In this document: positions 48,087 through 58,820 of the stretch, in pieces
Layout: every line of letters begins with the position of its first letter
Position numbering within the stretch: position 1 is the stretch's first letter
From: Ampelocalamus luodianensis
Lineage: Eukaryota; Streptophyta; Magnoliopsida; Poales; Poaceae
Direction: 5' to 3'
Assembly (NCBI GenBank): GCA_036346255.1
Contig: CM070640.1
Coordinates: 36,699,238-36,763,237, forward strand
DNA: 64,000 nucleotides
Notes under the pieces: model-generated
What the model was told of the DNA's origin: nothing
What the model saw: the letters and a program-made list of their open reading frames with translations, nothing else
Database searches by the model: none
Position numbers and translations under genes: made by a program

Positions 48087-48129
48087 TGTGGGGTTTTGGA
48101 GAGAATTGGATTGGTAAGCCGCCCGTAAG

Positions 48130-49640
48130 CCCTAGCGTGGTGGGATGGAGATAGGGAGGGGGCGTAACCCGACAGAATTGGGGTTTAGGAGGGAGGGGGG
48201 AGCGCGGTGTGTCGCGCTCTCACCGCGGCGGAGCGAGCGGCTGGTCTTCGGGGTTCCTCCTAGGTTTTCTCCATCATATATTTTCTTTTTCTTTTCTTTC
48301 ATTTCTTTTCTTTCTTAAAGAATAGACAAAATTAGTTAGATGATACTCAACTTTGTCGCTCTTAGATAGAGAACATCAAAAAAATGTGACTTTATCAAAA
48401 TACACTAAAATTGTGTATCACTCTATAGTAGAACACCGAGACGATGATTATTATATTATTTTTAGACAGAGAGGAGAGAGAAATTATAGAAAAAAAGCAT
48501 TTTTGTCCTTCTTCTCATCCTCCTTCCTTGCGATGCACCAGGGCAGTGGAGCTAGACGCATCGACGATGGTGTTCCAGTGGAGGAACGACTGTGCAAATA
48601 GAAGCATGGTGCGTTCCCGCACATAGGAAACCCATTTTTTTTGTGGCGTGAGGTGACAGGGTGGCCTAAGACGGTTATAACGGGTGGGCGCCAAGAGACA
48701 GACAACTTGGGGGGCGCATGGTGCACGTGCAGAACCGACCAGAGGAGCGGGGCCTCAGGGCGGCGAGGAGAAGGGGCCACGTCCTACGCGGCGCAAAGAG
48801 GGAGCCCACGCATAGCGCGACGGGGAGCCGGCCAGAGGAGCAGGGCCTCGGGTGACGCGGAGAAGGGGAGGCGGGCAGTGTGAAGAAGGAAAGGCGGCAG
48901 AGGAGCTCAAGCGGCGCAAAAGAGGGGGAGGAGGCAGTGGAACTCAGAGTGGTGTGGAGAGTGGGAGGCGACGGCGGAGCTTGAGGCGGCGTGGAGAAGG
49001 GGCTGCACCCGATGCAGAGCTGGTTAGAGGAGCAGGGCCTTGGGGCGGCGCAGAGAAGGGACCTCGGCGGCCAAGCTCGTGGAACACGGTAGGAGCCCAC
49101 AGAACGCGAGCCGGTAAGAGGCCGCAGCGGCAAGGCGGCACGAGGGCGACTGAATCTGGGCCAGTTCGCCTGGGGAGGAAGAGAAAGGGGCCGATTCGGG
49201 CGTGCGGGAGGAATAGGAATGAAGGAAGAAGATGGCTGGTTTCAGGCAGTGACAAGGGCAAAATTGTCCAGAATGTTAGATAGTGTTATGTGAGCAAGGT
49301 AGCAAGTTTGAGTGATATGTTTGTAAAGTGGGTAAAAAGGAGTGCTACGAGAGCAATTTTTCCTCTATTTTTTAAAATGAATTTCATAGAATCTTGTCAT
49401 GGTGGGGTTTTTTTTGCGATTTGTCATGGTGTTTCTGTGCACATAAAAATAATTTTTTAACTTTGTAAAAAAAATTTAGAATGATGTATGTGCATTATGC
49501 TAACAAAATCAACAAAAAAATCACTGAATAACCAAGACATAGAAAGAAATTCCACCACCATCATTTTGTAAGGTGCAATCTTAGCCAAAGACATAGGTTT
49601 CTTTTTTCAAAAAAAAAAGTTAGAATTCTAACTCTAGAGT
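48130..49640. other. Intergenic: promoter of the minus-strand gene, GC-rich non-coding block
   Basis: 48130-48270 is GC-rich and probably promoter or leader. A pyrimidine run (cttttcttt) is at 48281-48317. From 48600 to 49250 the sequence is strongly GC-rich and open in many frames on both strands, with Arg/Gly or Ser/Pro-rich translations and no domain: composition, not genes. It could be captured exon sequence. 49360-49640 is AT-rich with nothing recognised. Confidence 0.45.
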
Positions 49641-50226
49641 AATCGGATCATTTAACAACATAACTTGTTAAAAGTATGAGCATTTTTCGAATTACTTTAA
49701 TACAGAAATATGGTAGATAAATCATGAGAATTACTCTAGTCATTTTCACAAAGTAAATGAACAAGAACACTATAGCCATACTAAGATCCAGAAGGACATA
49801 AACTAGTATACCTATCTCAGTGTTCAAGTTAACAACATATAAAAAAACTAACCAACAAATATGTGTAAGATAGACATACCCGGATCCATGAAGGAGTAGC
49901 GGCGGAGGAGTTCCGAGATCCGATGAGCGCAGCAGAGTCTTGACTAGATTGTCGTTCGTCATGGCATAGTGGTAGTAGTCGTGCAGTTGATGTAGACGTA
50001 GCAGAGAATCAAATGAAGAGGAAGAAGCGAGCAGTCACGCGAACGCTCCCCAAAAACATTATTCGTCGTCGCTCGTGTAAGCCTTCGATGACGAGGGTTC
50101 CGCACTACAACAAAAACCACCATCTAACAACACATACTCAACAACGGAAAATAAAAGCGTCGCATGCAGATTTGTTAGTTAATCCCACCATCCCCACTTC
50201 TAAGCCGAATAGATAAAAAAAACATT

Positions 50227-51040
50227 CTAAAATAAATAAATCAGATGTGGGCTGTATAACTTCCTCAAACGTCGTTTTCTCTTTAACCCAGCCGTAGCAT
50301 TTGGCCAAGCCGGCCCTATCCTCCCACTCATGCCCTGCCGCCACCACTGAATCATCTTCTCCCACTTCGACGAAGCTGCACCGAGGCAAGCCGAGATGGA
50401 GACGGCGTGAAGCAGAGGATCCGGTCGGAGGGGCGTTGAATCGGGGTACGCAGCCGCCTCGGATCCGAGCGGGGACGACAAAGAGGAAGCCCGATTCGCC
50501 GATGAAGACGAGGCGACGCCGGGCGAGGAAGAGCAGATCCGACAATGAGCTTGAAGATGCGTCGGCGGCAAGTCGTGACCTCCAGGCAAGAAGCGACGCC
50601 GGTGGATCGAGGCCCGTCGGTGCGTCGTTGGGACAACGCTGGGAGCAGCGGAGCAGAGCTGCGATGAGAGGCCACCCCCGAGAGTGAAGAAAGCTCCGCC
50701 TGAGGGTAGCAAGCACCGGTAGACGAGTGGCGACTAGGAGGCGGTGGCGGCTACAGTAAACCCTAAACCCCTTACACGGATCATCCTAATCTTGCTGGCT
50801 TTGGTGTCCTACACCAGATCCATGCGGCCGCTGCACCCGCTCTCAACGCCGCCAGTCCATCTTCGATTGGATCTGGTTCAAGTTGTCGCTCTGATTCCCA
50901 TTTCGGATGACCACGCCATCTAGTTGTTCATCGATGGTTGCCGTGTCCAGTGTCCACCGTCAAACGCCTGCACGGTCGTCAATTTATCGGCGATGCCCCG
51001 GCCATCATCGATATGTGCCCCAGCCTCACCCGATCCCAGG
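50227..51040. other. GC-rich subterminal/internal block of the CACTA element
   Basis: Open in several frames on both strands (for example minus 50716-50138) with Arg/Ser/Pro-rich translations and no domain. 'aaaccctaaaccc' occurs at about 50757-50769. It may be a captured 5' exon or leader of a grass gene; I do not recognise it. A GT-rich transition 'caggtaag' at about 51038 looks like a splice donor. Confidence 0.35.
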
Positions 51041-51937
51041 TAAGATTACCTATTCTAAGTTCTCTTGATTCTGTAATCCCTAATTTGTCATAATTTAACC
51101 AATTCCTTTATTTATGTTAGTTCAATTGATAACAATGGTGAATTAATCACATATATGACAACCATTTCAATACATTTTCGAACTCATGCAATGAAGGACA
51201 AAGAATGTGCGAACTTTCGAAGTTGTGCCATATAAATTATGACGAATGTAAAGCTCTGAGGTTACAGAAGATAAGTTTAATTATCAAAGTCTTGAGTTTA
51301 CAGAGAAGTGAGGGTACCCTTTTGCTAGTATATATGTACGCTGAGTTTTTTAATACTGCATGTTGGCATTTTTTAATTGGACCTTACCAGGAAATACCAG
51401 CAGACCGATTATCTCATTTAATCTAGTTTTGAGTTGATGCTGTTTCATTTAGCTCTCTATTGATGGACAGCTATATACCATTATATAAAATATTATCACA
51501 AAACTCAGGATGGAGAAAGTATCTCCGGAACACCATGCAACTTGAAATCTTTTCTATTTTCTTGACCAAAGGTTCATAACTTTCTCCTGTATATGTTATT
51601 GTTACATCGTTTTCATAATTTTTCTAATAGCCGTATCACCATCCCAATAGTCACAACTGAAAAAGTGATCAAGACAAAAGATGATAACGAAAGGGTTCCC
51701 CTTGATCATGTGACACTGTACTGTTCAACATAGGTTGTCTTATGGCTTGCTTATGAATACTACAATAATATCCAATCTATCTTTTTAGGTTAGCATCCGC
51801 TTTGACTGGACAAGTGCAACTTCGGCCTTCCAGTGTATGGCCCCAAGTCCAAACTGAATGCCATTTTTACTAGTGGATGACACTAGACAAATTAACATAT
51901 ATGGATTGAGGTATTCTATACACATTGTTCATAGGTC

Positions 51938-52240
51938 TCAGAGGAGGTCAAGGAGACCCTCAAGAAGGTATGTAGTAGACGCTCGGTTTCGATTCTGTTT
52001 CGCGAGAGATCGAATGGTTGTGTGTTTGGGAGCAGGGAAAAACAAGTGGTGGTCTGATGGATTGGGTGCGCAGATGGACCGGTGCATGGCGCGGCTGCAC
52101 GAGCTGCTGTACACGGTGGATGGCGGCGCCAAGGTGGTCTCCGGTGTCAACCTCAGCCCCGCAGCATCCGCGGCTACCTCCGCACTAGCCTCCATGCAAG
52201 CAGGAGACTGTCATGCAAGTGTCTTATAGAGAACTCTCCT
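51938..52240 (+). pseudogene. Unrecognised captured exon-like block in the CACTA element
   Basis: A GC-rich open stretch translating to QMDRCMARLHELLYTVDG followed by GAKVVSGVNLSPAASAATSA. Composition is unlike the AT-rich surroundings. It reads like real coding sequence but I cannot name the gene. A short stretch upstream (51805-51860) reads 'FGLPVYGPKSKLNAIF' and may be a separate fragment. Confidence 0.4.
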
Positions 52241-52372
52241 GTCCGAATTCGTCGGATTTGATCTGAATTCTTACGACAGGATGAGGGCCATGCCGACGCA
52301 GAGATCATTGGATGACAAATTTATGATTTGTGGTGGATAATGGATACAGAGGATGTGTGCATGGAGTGCTAT

Positions 52373-53164
52373 TATGTCCAAGGGTTTGCTATGGGATCTT
52401 GCTACTGAACCAGGTGTTCTTCTTTCTTTATGCATTCCCTATTCTAGGCATAGTAATGTAAATCATTAGTGAGTTCATGTTAACATATTTTATTTGGGTC
52501 AAGTATTAAGGTTTAAACTTTTATGTTGCAGCATTTCTACTTTATACCGCCATTGTGCTTATGCATGCTTTTGTGCTCATATTCCGTTTCGTCCCACAAG
52601 ATGGTCAGACACATATCATGGTGTATATTGGTGTATGTTCTCTTGTCGAGTCTTTATCGGTATGCATTTCACTCATGAATGGTCCTTTTGATGTGTATTC
52701 ACATAACCCTTCTTCGTTATGAACTTACGATATACATGTTTTCCTTTTGTAATCTGCTTGGTTTGGCAGGTCATGAGTGTCAAGGCTCTTGGAATAGCCT
52801 TGAAACTGACATTTTCAGGGATGAACCAGCTAGTCTATCCACAAACATGGGTGTTCACACTTGTTGTAATTGCGTGCATAGTAACACAGATGAACTATCT
52901 GAACAGGATATGATAAATGTTTATGTTCATGGATAGTTATGGGCACTATAAGAGAATGATTTCCACATGTAGCATAGACCGAATAAAAATGGTTGCTATG
53001 TGGATATCATATACATCTGTGATCTGTCTTCTATTCTACATTACTTTCAACTTGACAGTTTACTTTTGCAGGCCCTTGACACGTTCAATACTGCACTTGT
53101 TTCGCCCATATATTATACGATGTTTACATCCTTGACCATTTTGGCTAGTGTAATAATGTTCAAG
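52373..53164 (+). pseudogene. NIPA-type (DUF803) magnesium-transporter fragment, four exons with introns
   Basis: Exons on the plus strand: one ending at 52413 (GLLWDLATEP), 52532-52659 (AFLLYTAIVLMHAFVLIFR then THIMVYIGVCSLVESLS), 52770-52906 (VMSVKALGIALKLTFSG, then MNQLVYPQTWVFTLVVI) and 53072-53164 (ALDTFNTALVSPIYYTMFTS). These are consecutive transmembrane-region exons of plant NIPA-like Mg transporters. Introns are retained with normal splice sites, except that the donor after 52906 is GA instead of GT. Genomic DNA, not cDNA, was therefore captured. The N-terminal and C-terminal exons are absent, so this is a captured fragment. Part of the first exon ('aagggtttgctat') is repeated at 53346-53380. 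Confidence 0.88.
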
Positions 53165-54133
53165 GTAATAGCTTTTGAGCAATTTATCTGTTAACATGAT
53201 TGTACATCAAACATTGCTTGGTCTTCAGTCTTAGCCAACAAAGTTGACATAATAAATTAATTCATGAATCTTGTTTATTTTGAGAATATACAAGAAGTAT
53301 ACTAGATATCAATCTTTACTTTGAATGAGTCAGCCACTGGAATCCAAGGGTTTGCTATTATGTCTAAGGGTTTGCTATGCTGAGGAAAATTTGAATATTT
53401 AGTTCTCACAACTGAATCAAATACATGAATGATCCCCTACCTTCATGCCACTGCCTACCTACCATGTTTTAGTCCAGATAGTTCACACATAGCTAAATCT
53501 ATTACAATCTGCGAACTAGAACCTACAAACATCAACTGCTACCACAAAAATATCAAGATGCTTCTATATTTCCTGTGATGTACACGATATCGTTGCTACC
53601 ATTGCTTTGTCCTTGTTATGTTGTCCTATCCCCTGATGAATGGCACCATGTTATCTTCCCACTACAAATTGCTAACCTTGCAGCACATACTAGCATATTT
53701 CCCATTTCCCAATTAAACTACAAATGCTATTATACACATTAAAAAAACTGACATATACTTACATTTTCCTGCCATTCCAATGAAATTACTGAGAGCCAAA
53801 GAATCACAATACAAAGTGCCTGACAACCTAATCTATCTACACTAAAAAAAGCAAATCCCTGCTCCTTGCACATGAAAATTCCTTTCCTTTGCTTCTAGCA
53901 TGAAACTCCCTTTCCTTTACCTATGCTATTATACAAGATACACGTACAGACACATAGTTCCAAGAAAAAAGCATCTAGCAAAAGGGCGCAGCATCACGCT
54001 CCTGCCCATCTAGTTTAGATGAAGAGTAGGAATATTGATCATCATACAATATCTTTAATTTTTGAGACTGCTTTTTTCCTGAAATGGTTAAGCAGTAAAT
54101 GCATTGGTATTGACAATAGCTTTCTGACTCCAG

Positions 54134-54270
54134 GTTTTTGATCTTATAGTTGTGAAACCTTCTGACTTTGTGGAATATGCTTTGGCTTGTCTGGAACAAC
54201 TTGCTAACTCTGGGGATCATAGTGCAAGGTCCTATAAGCTTGCGATTAATTATTGGAAATTGATGTTCTA
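54134..54270 (+). pseudogene. Unrecognised exon-like fragment in the CACTA element
   Basis: An open plus-strand stretch preceded by 'tgactccag' reads VFDLIVVKPSDFVEYALACL and then EQLANSGDHSARSYKLAINY, with 'gtatgtac' as possible donor at 54270. It has the composition of a real, helical protein exon, but I do not recognise the family. Confidence 0.4.
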
Positions 54271-54732
54271 TGTATGTACCTGCCAATTGTTTGGAAGAGC
54301 TGGAATATTACATTTTACTTTAATAATGCACTAACAGAACTGTATTTCTCTTTTCAGATTGAGAAGATATGTTGATTGTTTGGACTATTTAGCAAACCTA
54401 TGTGTAGAATGGAGAATGCAGGGGAATGAAGAATTTTTTTTATTATAGAACCACGGGGGCATAGATAACCAAGACTTTTCACTAAAAGTATAGACATGTA
54501 CTTTTTATGTTTTAGGGCGTATTATGTTATTAGATCATGATGGTACCAACTGTGCAGGCCTTGAGTCTAGACTTGTGAAGCCAGTTGGAAATTCTTTGTA
54601 ATGAAACATTTTTTTTTATATTAATGAATTTTTTTTATTATATACTTTGATATGTGTGTTTTGTTTAACCTCGTGGGTCCTAATTGATAAGCCCAGCCTG
54701 GACATGAAAATGACACCTTTTGCAATGATTAG

Positions 54733-54996
54733 ATGCGTTGTAAACAATCCTGGAAGCGATTTGCTAGTGTCCAATGTCAACACATATATATGTTGCCACT
54801 ATATCAAAATATGCGTTGCAACCTTACAACGCTTTTATTTACATGTTACCAACGCTTGTATATGTGTTGTCATAGACCTTGGCAACGGCTTCAATGGCAA
54901 CGCATACTAAATGCGTTGGTATAGACCCTAACAACATTTATTTGGACTTCTACCAACGCATATATGCGTTGTTAAAGGGGTATTCATGTTGTAGTG
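54733..54996 (+). repeat. CACTA right subterminal repeats (atgcgttg / caacgc)
   Basis: The word 'tgcgttg' occurs at about 54734, 54813, 54911 and 54964, and its inverse 'caacgc' at about 54828, 54851, 54898 and 54954. Such arrays of a short word in both orientations next to the terminus bind the element-encoded protein in CACTA transposons. The left end has fewer copies. Confidence 0.85.
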
Positions 54997-55672
54997 CCGG
55001 AGGCCTGCTCTCCCGGTGCGACCGTACACGCGCCTCACCGGGATGGAGATCACCAGAGACAGCAACAAACCAAGTGGTGTTCTGTAGTCTTTCGTGGAGA
55101 GGATTGGAAAGTGGAGAAGAACAAGTGCTTTGTTCCATATAATGACAAAAAAACCTAGAGACCAGAAACGGTCGCCATTACTCACTAGTAACCGCAGCCA
55201 TTACCTAGAGACCAGAAACGGTCACTATTACTCACTAGTAACCGCAGCTATTACCCAGAGATTTTTGAAACAGAGCATGTTTTACTTAATGGCAAAAAAT
55301 GAAGAGGCTAGAAACGGTCGCCATTACTCACTGGTAACTGAACCGTTACTGCCAGCCGTTTGTTAATGCCATTAACTGCGAGTCAGTGCGTTTCAATTTT
55401 CGAATAGATAAAGAAAAACGCGCACACACCCGACACGCCTGCGTACGCGCGCACACGCACCGCACCGCACCGCACGGCTCGGCGAGGCGAGGCGTGGCGA
55501 GGCGAGCGAGCGAGCGCGCGCGTGTATTGGCTCTCTCCAATTACACAAGGGGGCTACCACGTTCTACCTTTTAAAGTGGTGTAACTCCCATTCAACTCTC
55601 CAAAAACTTTGTGAAGCTTTTCCAGGAATTTATTAGGATTAAAAATGGGCCCAGCCCGTATTAATTCCAACA
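54997..55672 (-). mobile_element. Central copia B LTR (with leader), shared by the two copies
   Basis: It matches the block 63335-63947 with about 90% identity by eye. The 5' end on the minus strand is TGTTGGAATTAATACGG at 55672, preceded by the polypurine 'tggtgggggat' (55685-55673). The inner edge is not resolved because both copies continue into leader sequence and no canonical primer-binding site was found. A 50-bp tandem duplication (55154-55253, 'ctagagaccagaaacggtc') is present only here. A GC-rich 'gcgag/cgcgcg' run is at 55478-55523. Confidence 0.75.
55154..55253. repeat. 50-bp tandem duplication in the central copia LTR
   Basis: Two units (55154-55203, 55204-55253) begin 'ctagagaccagaaacggtc' and differ at three bases. 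The right LTR has the unit once (63499-63548). A diverged third unit 'gaaacggtcgccattactca' occurs at 55312 and at 63606, so the motif is ancestral and the extra copy is new. Confidence 0.88.
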
Positions 55673-56218
55673 ATCCCCCACCAGATCCCAATGACACATG
55701 TCAAATGCCTTGATCCACAGTATTGTTTTGATATACCAGTGTTTTGATGGAGACCGGTTAAGGTTGAACATCCACCTAGAATAGAAGCTACACTTATCCA
55801 CAAGCGCACAAATGGACTAAGCCTTGAATTGACAGTTTTGTGTGAATAAGTTTTACTTAAGTCCTTAACTGATACCAGGTTGCCAGGTATCCCCGCGGGT
55901 TGGAGCATATGAGTCATACTCCTGTCCTATTCATGAGCTTCCTAGAGATTACCCTATCTCATAGACTGTGACTAGCAGTCGGGCTCATATAGGTGTGTTC
56001 TTTCAAGACTGCTCTGTAGGACAGCATATTTGCTTAAACAAGCCACAGAAGACATTAAGATAAAAATCAACCTGTCATACAGATTTAGGAGAGAATTGCA
56101 TCTCCAATGGAATGGATCTATAAAAGTAATCTCCTCACAGTTAACCAAAAGCTTGTTTCGCCAATCCTACTTCACGGGATCTCCGATCATATAGGATAGG
56201 TTACCACTATGGTATAAC

Positions 56219-58820
56219 TCACGTGGGTCTCAAACCCATCTCCCTCGATGCATTGTCTATCACATTCCGTGATAAACCCTTTGTGAAGGGATCTGCCAGA
56301 TTCTCAGCTGTTTGAATATAATCCAAAGCTATTACTCCGGAGTTTTTTATTTTTCTAACAGATTTCAGTCTTCTCTTCACATGTCTTGATGCCTTCATAT
56401 TATCCTTAGAACTGTTCACTTTGACGATCACAGTTTGATTGTCACGATTCATCGAATAGCGTGCACGTTTTTCAACCACCGCAAATCCATCAAGAGCTCA
56501 CGGCCATTCGGCTTCAACGATGGCGATATCTAATGCCGTGAGTTCTGCTTTCATTGTTGACCTCGTTAAGATGGTCTGCTTGCAAGACTTCCATGAAACA
56601 GCGCCACCTCCAAGTGTGAAGACATATCCACTTGTGGCCTTAATCTCATCAGCATTAGATATCCAGTTTGAATCGCTATAACCCTCCAGTACCCTGGGGT
56701 ACCCGGTATAGTGAATGCCATAGCTCATAGTACCCTTTAGATAGCGCATTACCCTCTCAAGAGCATGCCAATGATCATCTCCCGGATTGAAAACAAAACG
56801 TCTTAGTTTGCTCACAGCAAACGAGATGTCAAGCCTAGTACCGCTAGCTAAATACATGAGTGAACCAATTATCTGAGAATATCTCAATTGGTCTCTAGCT
56901 ATTCTCCGATTCTTCCTAAGCAACATGCTAGGATCATAAGGTGTTGGAGAGGATTTGCAGTCGCTATAACCAAAACGACTCAAAACCTTTTCCACATAAT
57001 GGGATTGCAACAATGTAATCCCACCATCATCACCTCTCAACAGCTTGATGTTCAAGATAACATCAGCTACTCCCAGATCTTTCATCTCAAAATTCTGAGA
57101 CAAGAAATCCTTAACTTCCTTAATCACATTAAGGTTGGTACCAAAGATCACTATGTCATCAACATACATACATATAATGACTCCCTCGCCCCCACCATGG
57201 CGATAATACACACATCTGTCAGCTTCATTCACAATAAAGCATGCAGATGTTAAAGTTCTGTCGAACTTTTCATGTCACTGCTTAGGTGCTTGTTTAAGAC
57301 CATACAAAGATTTCAACAACTTGCACACCTTTCCTTCTTGACCATCTACTACAAATCCATCTGACTGTTCCATGTAAATTTCCTCGTCCAACTCTCCATT
57401 TAGGAAAGCCGTCTTAACGTCCATCTGATGACGAGAAGACCGTGTGAGGCAGCCAGAGATAGTAGTACTCGAATAGTGGTCAATCTAGCCACAGGTGAGT
57501 AAGTATCAAAGAAATCTTCGCCTTCCTTTCGGGTATAACCCTTGGCCACAAGCCGTGCCTTGTACTTCTCGATAGTACCATCAGGCCTAAGCTTCTTTTT
57601 GAACACGCACTTACATCCTATAGGTTTACAATCATAAAGACGCTCAGTGATCTCCCAAGTTCCATTAGAGATAATGGAATCCATTTCACTACGGACTGCT
57701 TCCTTCCAGTATTCAGCATCTGGAGAAGCATATGCTTCAGAAATGGTACTTGGAGTATCATCCACAAGGTACACAATGAAATCAGGACCAAAAGACTTTG
57801 CAATCCTTTGTCTTTTACTCTTCCTCAATTTCATTGTCTTCATTCTCAGGAATTTGCTCAGGGGTTTGCTCAAAATATTCCATTGGAATGGCAGGTTCAA
57901 GAGTTGTATCAGGCTTCTGACTTGATGAAATAGGCATATCTTTCATCAGAAAAAAATCCTCAAAGAATGTAGCATCTCTGGACTCCATAATTGTATCGAC
58001 ATGCACGTCAGGTACTTCAGATTTTACCACTAGAAATCTATATCCAACGCTATGATGAGCATAGCCTAGAAAAACACAATCCACGGTTTTTGGTCCAAGC
58101 TTACGCTTTTTGGAAATTGGCACATTGACTTTCGCCAAACAACCCCAAGTTCGCAAGTATGAAAGTGATAGTCTTTTCTTCTCCCATTGTTCATATGGGG
58201 TTATCTCTTTATTCTTTGTGGGAACCCTGTTTAGGACATGACATGAAGTCAATATAGCCTCTCCCCACCATGCTTTGGAAAGACCTGATGTTTCTAACAT
58301 GGCATTAACCAAATCAGTTAGAGTGCGGTTCTTTCTTTCAGCAACCCCGTTTGACTGGGGTGAATAGGGAGGCGTCCTCTCATGGATTATACCATGTTCC
58401 TCACAGAATAAATTGAACTCATTAGAAAAGTACTCGCCGCCACGATCAGACCTAACCCTTTTGATTTTCTTTTCAAGTTGGTTCTCAACTTCTGCTTTAT
58501 AGATTTTAAAGTAGTGAAGAGTTTCATCTTTAGTTTTCAAAAGATACACATAACAGAACCTAGTGGAGTCATCAATCAAAATCATGAAATATCTATTACC
58601 ACCTTTTGTCAACACACCATTCATCTCACACAGCTCTGAATGTATGAGTTCTAATGGTGCCAAGTTTCTTACCTTCGCAGCCTTATGAGGCTTACGAGGC
58701 TGCTTTGATTGCACACAAACTTGACATTTAGAACCTTTGGCAAGGGTGATTTTTGGGATTAACTCTAAACTGGCTAACCGTGTCATGCAACCAAAATTTA
58801 TGTGACAAAGTCATGAATAC
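56219..58820 (-). pseudogene. Copia B pol remnant: integrase, reverse transcriptase, RNase H
   Basis: Integrase is intact over 323 codons (58786-57815): zinc-region end CQVCVQSKQPRKPHKAAKVR, core 'MILIDDSTRF', 'VRSDRGGEYFS' and 'YSPQSNGVAERKNRTL'. Reverse transcriptase follows (57900-56498): 'RLVAKGYTRKEGEDFFDTYS', a frameshift near 57420, 'LYGLKQAPKQ' then a TGA near 57273, and 'ICMYVDDIVIFG'. RNase H 'GYSDSNWISNADEIKAT' and 'STMKAELTALD' reach a break near 56500, then 'IALDYIQTAENLADPFTKGL' to 56219. The zinc-region start is separated by a TGA near 58812. Confidence 0.9.

Larger units (their letters stand above)
50103..54996 (+). mobile_element. CACTA (En/Spm-type) transposon, 4894 bp, non-autonomous, with captured genes
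   Basis: It starts CACTACAACA and ends TGTTGTAGTG, a 10-bp perfect inverted pair with the CACTA signature. The 3-bp target duplication ccg is at 50100-50102 and 54997-54999. The unoccupied site can be read in copia B copy 2 near 63335 ('gagggtttcggaggtc'), which confirms the insertion. Subterminal repeats lie at the right end. No transposase is seen. Inside are four exons of a NIPA-type transporter (52373-53164), an unrecognised GC-rich block (51940-52240), another exon-like piece (54134-54270) and GC-rich subterminal DNA (50280-50760). Confidence 0.93.
49648..55672 (-). mobile_element. Copia B, copy 1: 5' fragment on the minus strand, split by a CACTA element
   Basis: Reading right to left: LTR from 55672 (TGTTGGAATT), leader, CACTA insertion (54996-50103), rest of leader, gag start ATG at 49962 (MTNDNLVKT), then the start of a gag intron, cut off near 49648. 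All of 49650-50102 recurs in copy 2 as 60140-63330 minus its insertions, so this is another copy of the same family in the same orientation. Its LTR also serves as the 3' LTR of copy 2. Confidence 0.85.

Noticed and set aside
48641..49283. Several long open frames on both strands in a GC-rich block
   Set aside because: Translations are low-complexity Arg/Gly/Ser/Pro in every frame with no domain; explained by base composition.
54928..55185. Short ORFs spanning the CACTA end and the central LTR
   Set aside because: They cross the transposon junction and contain no domain; chance frames.
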